Assembly: GCA_023238725.1 (NCBI GenBank)
Contig: CM041551.1
Location: 11,273,759-11,337,758, forward strand
From: Scortum barcoo
Lineage: Eukaryota; Chordata; Actinopteri; Centrarchiformes; Terapontidae
Direction of reading: 5' to 3'
Length of the DNA: 64,000 nucleotides
Part shown: piece by piece, positions 10,001-23,300 of the stretch
Position numbering within the stretch: the stretch's first letter is position 1
Layout of the letters: every line of letters begins with the position of its first letter
The notes under the pieces: generated by a model
Databases searched by the model: none
Seen by the model: the letters and a program-made list of their open reading frames with translations, nothing else
Told to the model about the DNA's origin: nothing
Position numbers and translations under genes: made by a program

Positions 10001-13000
10001 AGTTCTGATGAAAATAGCCAGTAGAGGCTGGGATGAAGAACAAGGTAAAAATCTGCTGTGTGCTGGAAACAGAAAGTGAGGAACTGCACAAATAATTAGT
10101 GGATCCTGGTAATCTTGGGAGCTCGGGAGGCATTTATTTCTCTTTTTTAGCCAGAGTGCTGGGTACTTAGCTAACTGACAAGGCTAAACACTGCAATACG
10201 TCTCCTCTTTTCCGTGCTTTCCTCCATACGGTACCCGTCATGGCCCCCCCACTTCCCTGATCCTTCCCCCTTTTCTGAAAGCTGCTTCACGTTTGTTACG
10301 GTGTGGGAGGGCCCTCCTGATGGGGCCAATGACCAGAGGATGAAAGGAACTCCCTCTGTTTGTCTCCAGGAACAAAGGTGTAATTACGCCCCCATTTAGG
10401 AACAGTAAATTTATCTCCCCCTTCGTCTTCACCGAAGCTACGGGATATTTTTGGGCTACGGAAGGATCACTGCAGTGATGAGTGAAGAAGCCTTTTTAAA
10501 GAGCGCAATGGTAGTGCTAATTAATATCCCATGTGGATGTATGGAGAAGCTATTAGAGAGTAATAAAGCCCAGGGGTCGTATTTGTAAAAGTTGGAAGGA
10601 CTGCTATGAAATTTCTGTGCAATTTTAGACTTTTAAAAATAGATTACTTGTTACAGAATCTTCAAAACTCAAGAATAGAGAAAGTCAACAACTGCCCAAA
10701 GCTTTTCTAGTGTTGTTCTTTTACATACTGGTACATAATGGTTATATATTATATTATTGTGCAGACAAATGTACGTTCACCAAGCTTTATAAATAATCAT
10801 GTAATAATCATTGTCGCAGTTTTTGCCTTCACAATATTTTAAACTTGAGGGAAAGCAATATTTGTCCTTTGAATTTAGCATGCCTACTGAATTTTTAAAA
10901 TCAAACGCTCCCAAGTGGAATTCCCTGACCAATCCCACTTTGTGATTAGCCGCTCCTTATAAACACGGCTGTGGCTGCAGGCAAGAAAATTTCCTCTCAA
11001 AAGGCAACCTGCTCGACTATATTTTATTTTATGGGATGAATGAGATTTATTACGCTGTGTATTTTGATGAAATTATTTAAAAAAAACTTTGGACAGTTAA
11101 ATTTATTATTATTAAGTCTTTTGTTTAATTAAAATGTTGGATATCAAAATGTCAAATTAAAATTTGGTGAAACAAAGTTATCACGATAAATGTGATCTCA
11201 AGAGTGAGCCAAATAATTGGGGATTTCTAGTGTAAATTCACACAGCTCTCTTATTCTTGTCACCCTCCTGTCTCTCTCCCTGTCTGTGATCCCCTTTAAG
11301 CTGCTCCTCCTGCTGCTCTCTTGTCTCCTGATATGTACAGGTGGATGGTCGCTGAACAGAGAAGTCGTGCCCCGGGGGGCCACCGCTGCTCATCTCCTCT
11401 ATAACTCATGTCATGTATATTATTAAGCCATTAGATGCTATCAGCCCCTTTTGAATGATTTAATTACCCAGGAGGACCTTCCTTTGGGCAAGTGAAAAGA
11501 GGAACATACATATTCATTGGAGCTGGATGTCGGCAGCAAACCTCCCCCCAAAGTGCTACTCACTCCGACCTTTACTCCTTATACATCTCTGTCTCCACAC
11601 TGCCCGTGCACACCTCCTCCCGCCAACCCAAAGCTCTGCCCCCCCTTCACTCCACGCCACCCTTCAGTAGCTCACACACAACAGTCTCTTGTCTCCCTCA
11701 CATTGTGCGGGCTTGGACGGCTTTAGAGGCAGGTTCTGTCCGCCCCTTACCCTTCTCTGCCCCCACCCCCTCTGTCATTCATCGGGCCTGATCCAATCAC
11801 TGATAAGGAAGGAAGAGGAGAAAGATAAGGCCACTGTTGGGAGCGCTCCCTCAGGCCTCCCTCTGTTCACCACCTCAAATTGTTGTTTCACAGAAGACTA
11901 ATCTTTTTTCTTCCCCTCCTAACAATGTGCCATTTCATTTCTGTCACTGCACTGCTTCCCGTACTACAAATGTAATGTTTTCTGCTATAATGGTGCTAAT
12001 ATGGTGCTGCTAATATGGTGTTTACATGACTCAAAAGTTCTATTATTTTTCCTTAAAGGTGGAACTTTCACAACAACATCAGGACTGTATGCAGGAAACA
12101 ACTCCCTGACAAACTCCACCGGCTTCAACAGCACACAACAGGTAGCTCCTTCTGCTCCTTCTAGTCCTGTGATCTGGTATCAGAACGCAGCTATCTAGTT
12201 CATAAAAGTTTGAAATGCAGACTCATTCTCTCAACCTGGAAATCTTTATGTAACATTTATACCCAATATGTTACATTTCATCCATGACGCATTCAAACAT
12301 AAATCACTCAGGATGTCAAAAGCTTTGTACGCAGGATTATCTACTGTACCTCCTCCAACACATATGTACTATGCCACAGACGAAAGGGAGAAGAAAAAAA
12401 AAAAGACAGATCGTTGTCCAGATGTAGGACAGAACAGACATGTGTTTGCATTTATGTTTTGGAATCTGCACTGTAAAGTAGCAACACTGGTGCAGGGCAT
12501 ATCTCACGTTACTCTGCCAAACCTCGTACTTCTCTTCCCCAACTCTTTTGCTACCTTTTGTGTCTCTTTGCCTCCACCTTTTTTTTTATCTAAATCTCCC
12601 CTCTTATACCACTTTGTAGATATCTTTCTTTATCTCAGTTTTTCCTCTGCTTGCCTTATCTTTATCTAAATGTAACCCTTTTATCATTTTGCTGCTCTTT
12701 CTGTCTTTCTCAACAGGACTACCCCAGTTATCCAGCCTTTGGCCAGGGGCAGTATGCTCAGTATTACAACAGCTCACCCTACACTTCACCCTACATGACA
12801 AGTAACAACACCAGCCCCAGCACGCCCTCCACCACCACCACCTACACCCTCCAGGAGCCACCCACTGGCATCACCAGCCAGGCCCTGACAGAAAACCCTG
12901 CAGGTAAGAATCAAACCGCAAACCGCAGGGTTGCCTTTGTGTAACCTTAATATCAGGAGTTTGATCCTGCTAAGAGCCATGTTTCTTTTTAAAATCAACA

Positions 13001-15922
13001 AGCAGGCCCCTCCTTCGCACTGAGTGTAAGTTGCTCGTGATAAAGATTTTTTGGCATAAAGCTTGTTTTCTCTTATTTGCGCTAACCCAAATACACAAAA
13101 TGAGTAGGAAATGGTTTCAGACATCAGGTCCAGTGTGCTGCGGTGTGGCAAGCAGGGAAAAATGAAGTTGAAACTCAAATGCAGAATTTCCTATAATTGA
13201 ACGTGACATTAATGCATCATCTGGCAATCAAGCGCTGATTGTACCTTTATAAGTTAGTCAAGATTTTATGACTGCATTTGAAATTGTCATCAATCAACAC
13301 CAAAGACATCAGACTTAAACTAAATGTAATTTCATACACAGTCATCCATTTTAGATAAATGACATCTTTTCTATTTCTACTTGGCATGTGCTCCATTACT
13401 TCTTGTTTATCAAATCAGCACAAAGCAAAATAGCTTTTAGTATGTGTTCTGCAAGTGATTCATGATACCTGTAGGCTTGCATAACTATTAAAAATGTCCC
13501 AGGAAGCTGTCCGTCCCACATCAAGACAAATGGTCACTAACACTTCTGTGCTAAAAGCAAATAATAGCTCATCTTCAATACTCTCTTTTTATACTCTCCT
13601 TCTTCCTTCTTTCCTTCCTTTCAGGAGAGTACAGTACCATCCACAGTCCATCAACCCCCATTAAAGATTCAGATTCGGATCGATTGCGCCGGGCCTCGGA
13701 TGGAAAGTCACGTGGCCGGGGAAGAAGGAACAACAACCCATCACCGCCGCCTGACTCCGACCTTGAGGTAGGGTGAGTCCGCTACCTTGGCGACAGACAG
13801 CCTCGCCCTGTCTGAGGCACATGGACACTAATCCACTTACTATATGGCTGCCACACCAGCTTTAACACTTGATGGGCATTAATTCTTAAAGATTTGATTC
13901 CTTAACTATAAATGCATTATTGATGCATTGTGGAATAAATGACATCACTAAATGTAAATTTGTAAATAAACAATGAGGAATGTGATTAAGTGAGTCATCA
14001 CTGAAGTGAATAATATATATATATTCTAGTCATCAAAGACTAGACACTGGCTGTGACTAACAATGCACCATGAGCCATACAACACTTTGATAGTGACCAT
14101 ATGTCACCATAAACTCTCTGTAATTCAGAGGGCTCTTCATTAATATGATATGAATTTGAACGAGGTTAATAGCACCCATTATAGCACTGACATCATGGCA
14201 TGTTAACATATCTAGTTAATTAGTTTGTCACTATTGATTACTCTAATGTAAAGGGCAGGGGATGGAAAGCGTGTGGTGGGGTGATGGGAGGAGTGTTGCG
14301 GTGACCAACCCAAGCAAATGGATCCTGGTCCCTGTGGCGCACAAATACACGCTCCTGGCCTATTGACCAGGAGGATCACCTTGCAGCCCTACAGAGTACA
14401 CCATTGATTTTGCCTTTTTTCTCTCTGTTTTTCTTTGTTTCTCCCCACTCCCTACCTCCTCCCCCCATCTCTCCAGCGAGTTTTCATCTGGGACCTGGAT
14501 GAAACAATCATCGTTTTCCATTCCTTGCTTACGGGTTCTTATGCCAACAGATATGGACGGGTGAGTGACATCAGACTGTGGCAGTAGCAGTGCACTTTAT
14601 CAGTAAAACACATAAATATTAAAAGGAGATAAAACAAAAAGAATCAGAGGGGGAGGATGGCCATTGAGCGGAGGATTGATTTCATTGCGCCTTAAGTCCA
14701 GAGTCTGAAGAAAGAGCAGAACTCAATGTACAGATAATTGTTTCTTTTTTTAATAGGTCCAATGAGGCTTTGCAAGCATTTGACTGCTCTTTGCAGCTGT
14801 TGGAGCTATGCATGGCTGGTCGGGGCTCGGCTGTAGGGGCTCACAACAGTTGCACTCTGGATGTCTATTGACACATCTTAAGTGTTCCTTTCTCCTTCAG
14901 AAATGCCACATTGTTAGTTTAATTAAGTGCTCCTCAATCCATCCTTTTCAGGCAGGGATCTCCCCGGAGACCATGGCAGGAGTCTGAGTCGACCAAATGT
15001 AATTCAGTCAAAACTCAAACTAGACGGCGGAGGTTCCCTGAAACCTGTTTTAATTAGGAGTCCAATTAAAATACATTACATATGTATATACACATCTTAA
15101 CAAACATATATGATTATTATTATTATACTAGAAGGTCATTTTCCATCCCATGTCACTGTGTGTGCTTATAAGATGAAGAGTTTACTTTTCCAGGCTTTTC
15201 TATTTGTTGTTCCTTGTAAATTGCATCTCTAAATTTAAACCCTCAAAACAAACAATTTGAGAAATAAGGCAGAATCCTATTCTCATGGTTTTGTTGAGGT
15301 CATAGGTTCTATATAGCTTCCAAAGTCTATCGCCCGCTCCTCCCCATTTAGATATAACACACATGAGTGATAAAAGAACAGTACAGTCTTAAAGAATCAG
15401 CATTTTATTTTATTTTTGTCTGAGAGAAGCATTTCTAATCACTGGTTGTTTTGGCTATGGAGGTGTCTGGTTTTGAAGTCAAAAAAGACATATTGCTCCT
15501 CGTATGTCAGAGGGCTTAGCGTCTGCGGCCCATGCTCTGTGCCTTTGTTCTGGTATGAGGGGGTGTTTGATGGGTTCAGTGTTTTGTTTTTGGGGTGAAA
15601 GAGGGCTGCCCCACGACCTTCCACTGTTTATTTACTTTATTCTCTGCCCTGCATGCTGGGTAAAGGGAGAGCTAAGGCTTGGGGAGCTGTGGCCCAGTGA
15701 TGAGGGACTCTCCAACCACACACTCACACACACACACATGCACACACAGGGTCTCAAGTGTGCTCCTCTGAAACAGGAAACACTCCTGACTCCATAAGGG
15801 CCCGTTCCATCAGAGCTCATATAGGATATGACAGCCGCCAGAGTCCCTCTCACTCTCCTATTTTCTCTTTTGTTCTCTCTTTTTCTCCCCTTTGCCCATT
15901 TCTCCCCCCAACTTTTTTTTTC

Positions 15923-15953
<31 letters not shown>

Positions 15954-18900
15954 AAAGTTTATCTTCCTTTCATGCTCTAACCTGCCGACACTATCTCATT
16001 AAAGCACCATTATAAAAGGAAGACATGCTTACTCACAGCAACCACAGAGCACGCTACCTCAAAAGCCTATCAGGAACGCAGATCTGTAAACTACCTCGGA
16101 AAAGAAAGTGAAGCAGACCAACATCCCCCACAACCACCCATCCACCACAACAACCACCCATTCTCTCCCCCTTTTCCTCCCTCCTGCTTGTCAGTCATGT
16201 CCCCATCTTAGTGGCATAAACAAAAAAGGTACAAAACAGTTTTCCCTCGTAGCTGCTCCAAGCTTACTTACTATAAATAGATGTGTATCTGAGTGAGCGC
16301 ACATCCACACTTTCTCCCACTGTGACCTCCCACCCACTCTCTCTGACTCTTTTTTTCTCCCTCTCATACACACATAAACGCACTGCTGTTCTTATCAGCT
16401 CTTTTAATTGGCATCAAGGCAGCTCACCCCCATAAAGCTGATGGCTGAGGCCAGCTGTGCTGCTATTGGGCTGGCCAGAGCCAGAGCTTAAAGTGGGTGG
16501 GGATGGTGGTTGGGTGGGTGTTGTTATTGGTAAGGGGAGAGAGAGTGGGGAGGAAGGGGGAGAGACTTGGCGCCCCTGTGGATGGCACTGACATCCCGGG
16601 ACAGGTGGTGCTGGAGCAATGACAGCAGCAGCACTTTGGCCTTCTGGCCTGCTTGTATTCTTAACTCCCTCACTGACTGATTGTTTAGATTTAATTGGAA
16701 AGGATTCACTTGCGCGGGAGAAGACTGCCTTTTCCCACCGAACCAGCCCATAACACTAAATCGCCCCAACAGCGCCAGAGGTCAGGGAGAGGGGGTTTGG
16801 TAGCCTGTTGATGTGGGAGGCTAATTATTTTTGATGAATTCTGACTGAAAGATTGATTTGAACTGGGAGGGTTAAGAGGAAGGAGAAAGCCTCTCCAAGT
16901 GGGGATTGAGCTCTCCTTGTGTGGTTCGTCCTCTGTCGTTTGAGTGAAAACATAAGCATTGTGGGGCATGACAGCTAATCAGCAGAAAAGCTCAGGTGTG
17001 TCTTCAGGTGGGTTAACTCTGTAATCCCTGCTTCTGGTCCTGCCTGACTCGCCTTAATGCGGTCTCACCCAGCTGCAGAAAATCCTCCACCACAGCCCGC
17101 TATTGTCTCTCCTCATCCTTTGCTCGCTCGAGACAGTCTGCTGATTAGAGTTTGTGCAACAACAAAAAACAGAAAGCATCATCTAAGTTAATTAATTATA
17201 TGTTGTGTATTTTGTTTGTATGTGAAAAATAATTATACAAAGCTTATATCTTTATAGATGTTCATGGAAAAAATGCACTGAAGTTTTTTGCCTATTCATT
17301 ATCTTTTTAAAGGGAAAATCGCACACATTGTCCGAGACTCATTAAGTATTTACAGTGTAGTTCACTCCTCTCTAGGTATTATCTTACAGACAGTGCAACC
17401 CTATCACCATTACAGCAAGTGTCACATTACTGACAGAGATCATGATTTAAGGAAAAATTGCAGTTGTGCCCGATACAGGGAACCATCAGCATTTATTTTG
17501 CATTTGGATTATTTTTTAATATTAAGCCTCAGAGTGGTTGCTTCAAAGGGGGGAATTGTGTTATATCACCTAGAAAGCAATCAGATGATGCAGCAGTACA
17601 AGTATGTGGAGAATGGGCTATTTACGATAAGACTGTGACCCCAACTCTTCTAAATCGACCACCCCTCCTGAGAAGAGACGTGCTTTTACTGCATTCATTC
17701 AAGTCTGTGGCATTTCTGATGACTATTCTGGTCCCTTTTCTAAGGGTCGTAAATAGAGGCTGAAACTTTCAAGTCCGCCTAATGTCTTCTTTTATGGGAA
17801 TGGCCTGCTGAGGAATTTAAAAGGATTCTATGTTAATTGAGTGACTCAGAGGGAACAGCATTATTTATTGTTTCACATTAACTCCTTCAGAATGGAAAAA
17901 AATACTTCAATATCCAGAAGAAAGGTTTTTATTTGATTGAATTGTTTTTGTCTGTTTTTCAGGATCCGCCGACATCTGTATCATTAGGCCTGAGGATGGA
18001 AGAAATGATCTTCAACTTGGCCGACACACACTTATTCTTTAACGACTTAGAGGTGCGTCCATTTTGTGTGTGTGTTTCTTTTGTCTTTATGCCATCTGTT
18101 CACTCTGGTGGTTTTTAGTGATCAAAGGAGTGTGTACATATTCTAGCATAAGTATATGAATAGTACATTCAGATTTTAGTAAAAGTAGCAGCAAATGTTT
18201 CATGCATGGAATCTGTTTCTCAGTTAACAGTCCCATAGTGGTGAAGTATTACCTCCGAGGCCAAGGGATACCATGAATTTTACATGTGCTGTCAGTCTCC
18301 GTCATTCCTGGGTCACCAGCCCTGCCCCCACCCCCCACCTCCTTCCCACTCCCAAAGCGGCCAGCTCAATTTGTCAGGCTCTAGTGTTTCTGTGGCCGCT
18401 CCGTCTATCTGTGTGTCATGCTGTGTGCTTGGTGTCGCTGTCCACCTACACCACAGACCCTTCCGTCACAGCATGAAATCCCCCGCCGTCTCCCCTCCCA
18501 CGCCTCTTGCCCCCCTGATTCATGTACGTCTAGTGTAAAATCTGCCCCTGGGACACAAGAATAGAGGGATCAAGGGTAGGGAGGTGTGTGTAGATGTGGT
18601 TGTGCGTGCGTGTGGTGTAGTGTCTACTTCACTCTGGGGAGATGTGAAAGACTAGAGGGTCTGGGATGCCAATAGGCTCAGACTGTACGTACAGAAAAGT
18701 GAGTGCCACATTTGTTCATGCACAGACATGAAGTGCACCCGCTTCCTTCTTTCCAGACCAAGATCCAGACGTCAAACCCAGCCAACATTTTAACAATAAA
18801 CAAAGCAATTTATTTGAATATTATATCCCATGACTCTAGCTTTATCAAGTTCTCTGTCTACAATTTTATTGAGTTTTTATCTTTGCAATTTTTGTCCCTG

Positions 18901-20262
18901 CCTCCTCCTCTCAGTCTCTTTCTCCCACTAAATTTGATCTCACTGACCCAGCGCTTTTCCTCAGTGTCCTGCTTAATGCTGACCTCACAGTAGAGGAAAT
19001 GTTTTGTTTGATACTTAAGTGTGAAGAGATCTGTGGCCAGTCTGCCAAGTCTCATTACTCACCACCATGTTCGGCTGTGTTATATGAAGCAAACCCAAGA
19101 AGGAGGGAAAAACAGGAGAGAAAGAAAATGTTCATACTCTCCCAGACAGACGAGTGACTTGAGATTCCAAATGCAGTCGTCGTGATCAAAGTTAATTGGC
19201 TGCAATTGGCTGGTTAAATATTTCCTTATGGCCCCAGCCATGTAGAATCCATTGTAGCTGCACTTTATTTAATAGATGTGCCCCAATCATTTGAAAAAAT
19301 GGCAGTTTGTGACAACGCTTAAATGTGGTTTTGCCCAACATCTGTCCTGTGTTTTGATTTCTTTTCATGTGTGATGAAACTGTTCACAGATGAACTGGCA
19401 GCTCAGACTGCTTATAAAATTATTTAAAAATGCGTATATTTCTTCTGCTCTATCTCAATAACGAAATGATTTGATTTTGTTTTGACACTTTAAAGCTTTG
19501 AATTTTTTCCCAGCTAAAACCTAGACTGAAATAGCAATCTGTGGTCTGCTGTAAGAATGCTTTCCAGAATGTCCAATGTAAAGACCTCTTTACAGACACT
19601 GCAGTGATTGTTATTAACAATCATACCAGAGGAGGAGTGACATTCTCTTGAAGGCGTATTGATCTCGCCTCTTAAACTGAGCCAGGCCAGTCTGAGTGTT
19701 AAGTGCCGGTTCTCAGCAATGCCTAACCAGTTGTGTTTCCTCTCTGCTGATTTACAGTACTCCATCTCAGATAGAGCTAAATAGAGTCCAACTATAAATA
19801 CCACAGCCAGCAGCAGTTATGTATTTAAGCATGTGTAGAAATGCATATGGTCCATCTAATTTAGTCTAAGCCATAAAGGGAGACCCCAGAGGCTGTGCAG
19901 AAACACAGGTGCAGAGTTAGTGGCCTAGTGGTGTGTGTATGTGTGTGTGTGTGTGACTGGTCAATCTAAGCCTTAACACTGTTGTCCTGCCAGCCACTGT
20001 ACAAGAACATTAAATATGGCTTCAGCATCCTCATAACTTCACAAAATGTGCAATCGCAAATTATTATGCTTGTATTAAAAAGTTTGTTTAGATAAATTAA
20101 TCTGTTAAACATTTTAAACATTTCATCTTAAACATTTTGTTTTAAATATTTTGTTTAAAACAAAAATGCTTGTTTGCAGCTCGAAACAACGCATTTAAGC
20201 ATAATATTGTGGACAGGCTGCCGAAGCCAGAGCGAACGCTCTAGTCTCGTGTATTATGTGTT

Positions 20263-20306
<44 letters not shown>

Positions 20307-23300
20307 GAGGCTGGCTGTTGATAGAGCTGGTGAGTGACGATTCAGAGGAAAGTCATAAAAAGAAAGAGGGCATGCCGAAGGGGTCAACAGGGATTAGTTT
20401 CACCCTTATGTCTCTCTCTCTCTCTTTCTCCTCTAACCTTTTTCTGGATCGGCGCTCTTTTTTTCTTTCTTTCACAGTTAGATAGTATTGAAGGTGCGTC
20501 CCAGAAACACTGCACCTCCCCAAAAGACTTCCCCTCCCAACCCGCACACACGAGTACCTCTATCGATCGTCCCACACAAACCATTTGCTGCTGAGCCCTT
20601 TAAAGGATGAGTGCAGTATTGTATGAACAGCGCAGTCTGTTTTTATCATCAAAAATGCTCTCACTGAGGGAAGTATTAGGAAAGTAATTCAAGGCAATAT
20701 GATCCTTATTGATGTGATCTCCACTGTATTAATTTTCCTTATAGAAGAAGTTGTATTTCAATAGCTGCAGAGAGAAACATATAATCAATGTTATCTTACA
20801 TGAATGTACAACAAAGCTTAATTCAAAATCAATATGTTTTGCAATTTCTTAATTAATAGCCACACCCTAATGGAAAGGTAATAACAGTAATTTCATATGT
20901 TTTATGGTATTTTCAGAATTACACTCTGTCAAAGTGAATAATAAACTTTTACTATTTTCAAAATGATTTATATTCTTTTACATGTAATTTAGTAAGATTT
21001 GTTATTCACACATCTTATTTATGAAATGTTGTAAATTCCTTGCTTCACTTCATGCCATTTTCACACTCTCTGTGGTGTGGGGTTGAATGTGGAGTTAATT
21101 GATGGTCTGAAGTGATGTGTATAATGAAGCCCACTGAGGCTGAGCTCACTGGGAAGACTGACAGCTCTGCTGTGACTCAGGGTGTGAGTTTACTGTAGGT
21201 GCGCTGCTGCAGCCCAAACGCTAACGCCAAGCGGTATGTGGGAACCAGGGGCCCCCCTTCGCTGCCCGAGCCCCCTGTGTTCCCCACTCAGTGGGGTATG
21301 GGGGCTGCCGTCTCCCCCCTTCCCTGGGTGAGAAAACAACCCTCCCTGTCTGGAGGATAAAGGGCATGGGGGCAAACCACTCACAGGGAGAGAGAGGGGG
21401 AGAGGTCTCTAAAGGTGGGAACATTTTAAATTAGTCCACTGATGCCTCCATGCTGTGTGTGTGTAACACTCTCTCACACACTTATACACATGCTCTCTGA
21501 ACATATTGTGCTGCAAAGTCTTACACACACACACACACACACACACATGCAAACACACGTACTGTGGGCATGAACGTACTCACACACACACACATACCTG
21601 TGGAGCAACCCTGTGACACTGTGAGCTGAGTGCCTTTTATAGCTCCCAGCCTACAGTTGCAGGGTTGAAACCTCCTCTGTCACTCTCACCCAGGGGCTGC
21701 CTGTTAATGAGAGATGCTGTGAAACGCATGGTTACCTTTTCGTAGTGGCTGAAATGGCCCTCCAGAGCCTCTTAGTGTGGAGCCTTTCTGTTGGTTTTAT
21801 GTCCCACTGTAGAGAGTCAGATCCTGTACTAGCTATTCCATATGATTGGTAGCTTTATGGTGTTTTCTTTGATAGTATATTTTTGCGGTTTCATTCCCAC
21901 TAAGGTGAACATAATGCTAACTGTGCTTTTCATTGAATCATGAAATTAAGTCATTCAGTTGATCGGTCACAAATTAACACTGTAGCTTTGTGGCACTGAT
22001 TTTTATTTATATCTCAATAACATTTAAGACAGAACAACCCATCAAGATCTGCACCAGTGAAAAACTATGAAACCATTTATCAGGAGTTCCTATTGTTTTT
22101 TATCAAATTTCTCAATACACAGTAGGCAGCTGAAACCAAATTGCAACAGTGAACTTAAAAAGGCCATTTTCATACATAGTATATTTTGTCAGATGGGCTT
22201 CTTTAGGTCTGTGCACATTGATGTGGGTATTTCATCATTCGTCTGGCCACTGATGCAGTAGTTCTGTCATGCTCTTCGACATAACTCCATCACGTCTCGA
22301 GGCGGGGCCACTGATGTGTTTTGGAAAGACTACAGAGAGAAAGTCGAGGTTTCAAAGCCACCCTGTCAATCTTCGCTCCGCAGAGCTCCACCTCACCCCC
22401 ACCCTCTGCCCACTGTCCTAACACAGCCAATTCAGGCACCAGTAGGGGTTGAGGGTGCATGGAAAATCTAACATTACTGTCTAGTGACAAATGATGATAT
22501 TTAAGAATAGATTTCTTGTCCTGAATTAAAGTGGGGAGACACAGCACCTGCCCAGCATGAGAACAGGATTTGTCCAAACAACAGTCCACTTGGCAAGAAT
22601 AAACTGTCTCTCTGTGGATATGTGTGTTGCAGAGGGAAACTGCTGAAATGACTGAGATTTGATATTGCATTTAACGTCGCTCTCCTTGAGGTGTGGTTTG
22701 GACTTGCATCGCCAAAAATAGGAAGTAATGAGAAACAGCTCATCCATCACACATAACTAATTTATACTCTTTGCTGCCTACCTGTGGGGTTTCTTTTCCA
22801 ACTTTCCCAGTCATTACAACAGCGCCTCACAGACCGCTTTCTTAAAATTCAGTCTGTCTCTGAGCAACAGCCCTCTGGATCTCCTCTCCTGATCGTGTGA
22901 ATTTTTGTAAAGCCAGCATGGCTTTCTCTATACCTGTGCTTTGTTTGGCGCCGCTGTTTGAATTCCGTGGCTGTTCAAGCACAGATTGTGGATTGGAATG
23001 AAGTGGGTTCGAAGAACTCTCCCTTTGTTACCCACATCCTGTGTTTGACCCCCAGGTAATCACAGCCCCCCCTCCCTTCTGGCCCAGACAGGGGTGCCTG
23101 TGGTGGGAACGGAGAAGGAAGTTGCTGGGGGTCACAGACCGCGGGGGGGATGACAGCCACTGCCGGTGGAGTGGCGGTATTGAGAACCTGCGAACCATGG
23201 ATGAGCCTTTTTCACATGGCATTAGCCTGTAGGGTCACAAGGAATGCTGTGATGACGGCTGTTATCGCTTACACTGTGGTTTTGACCACCCACCCCCACC

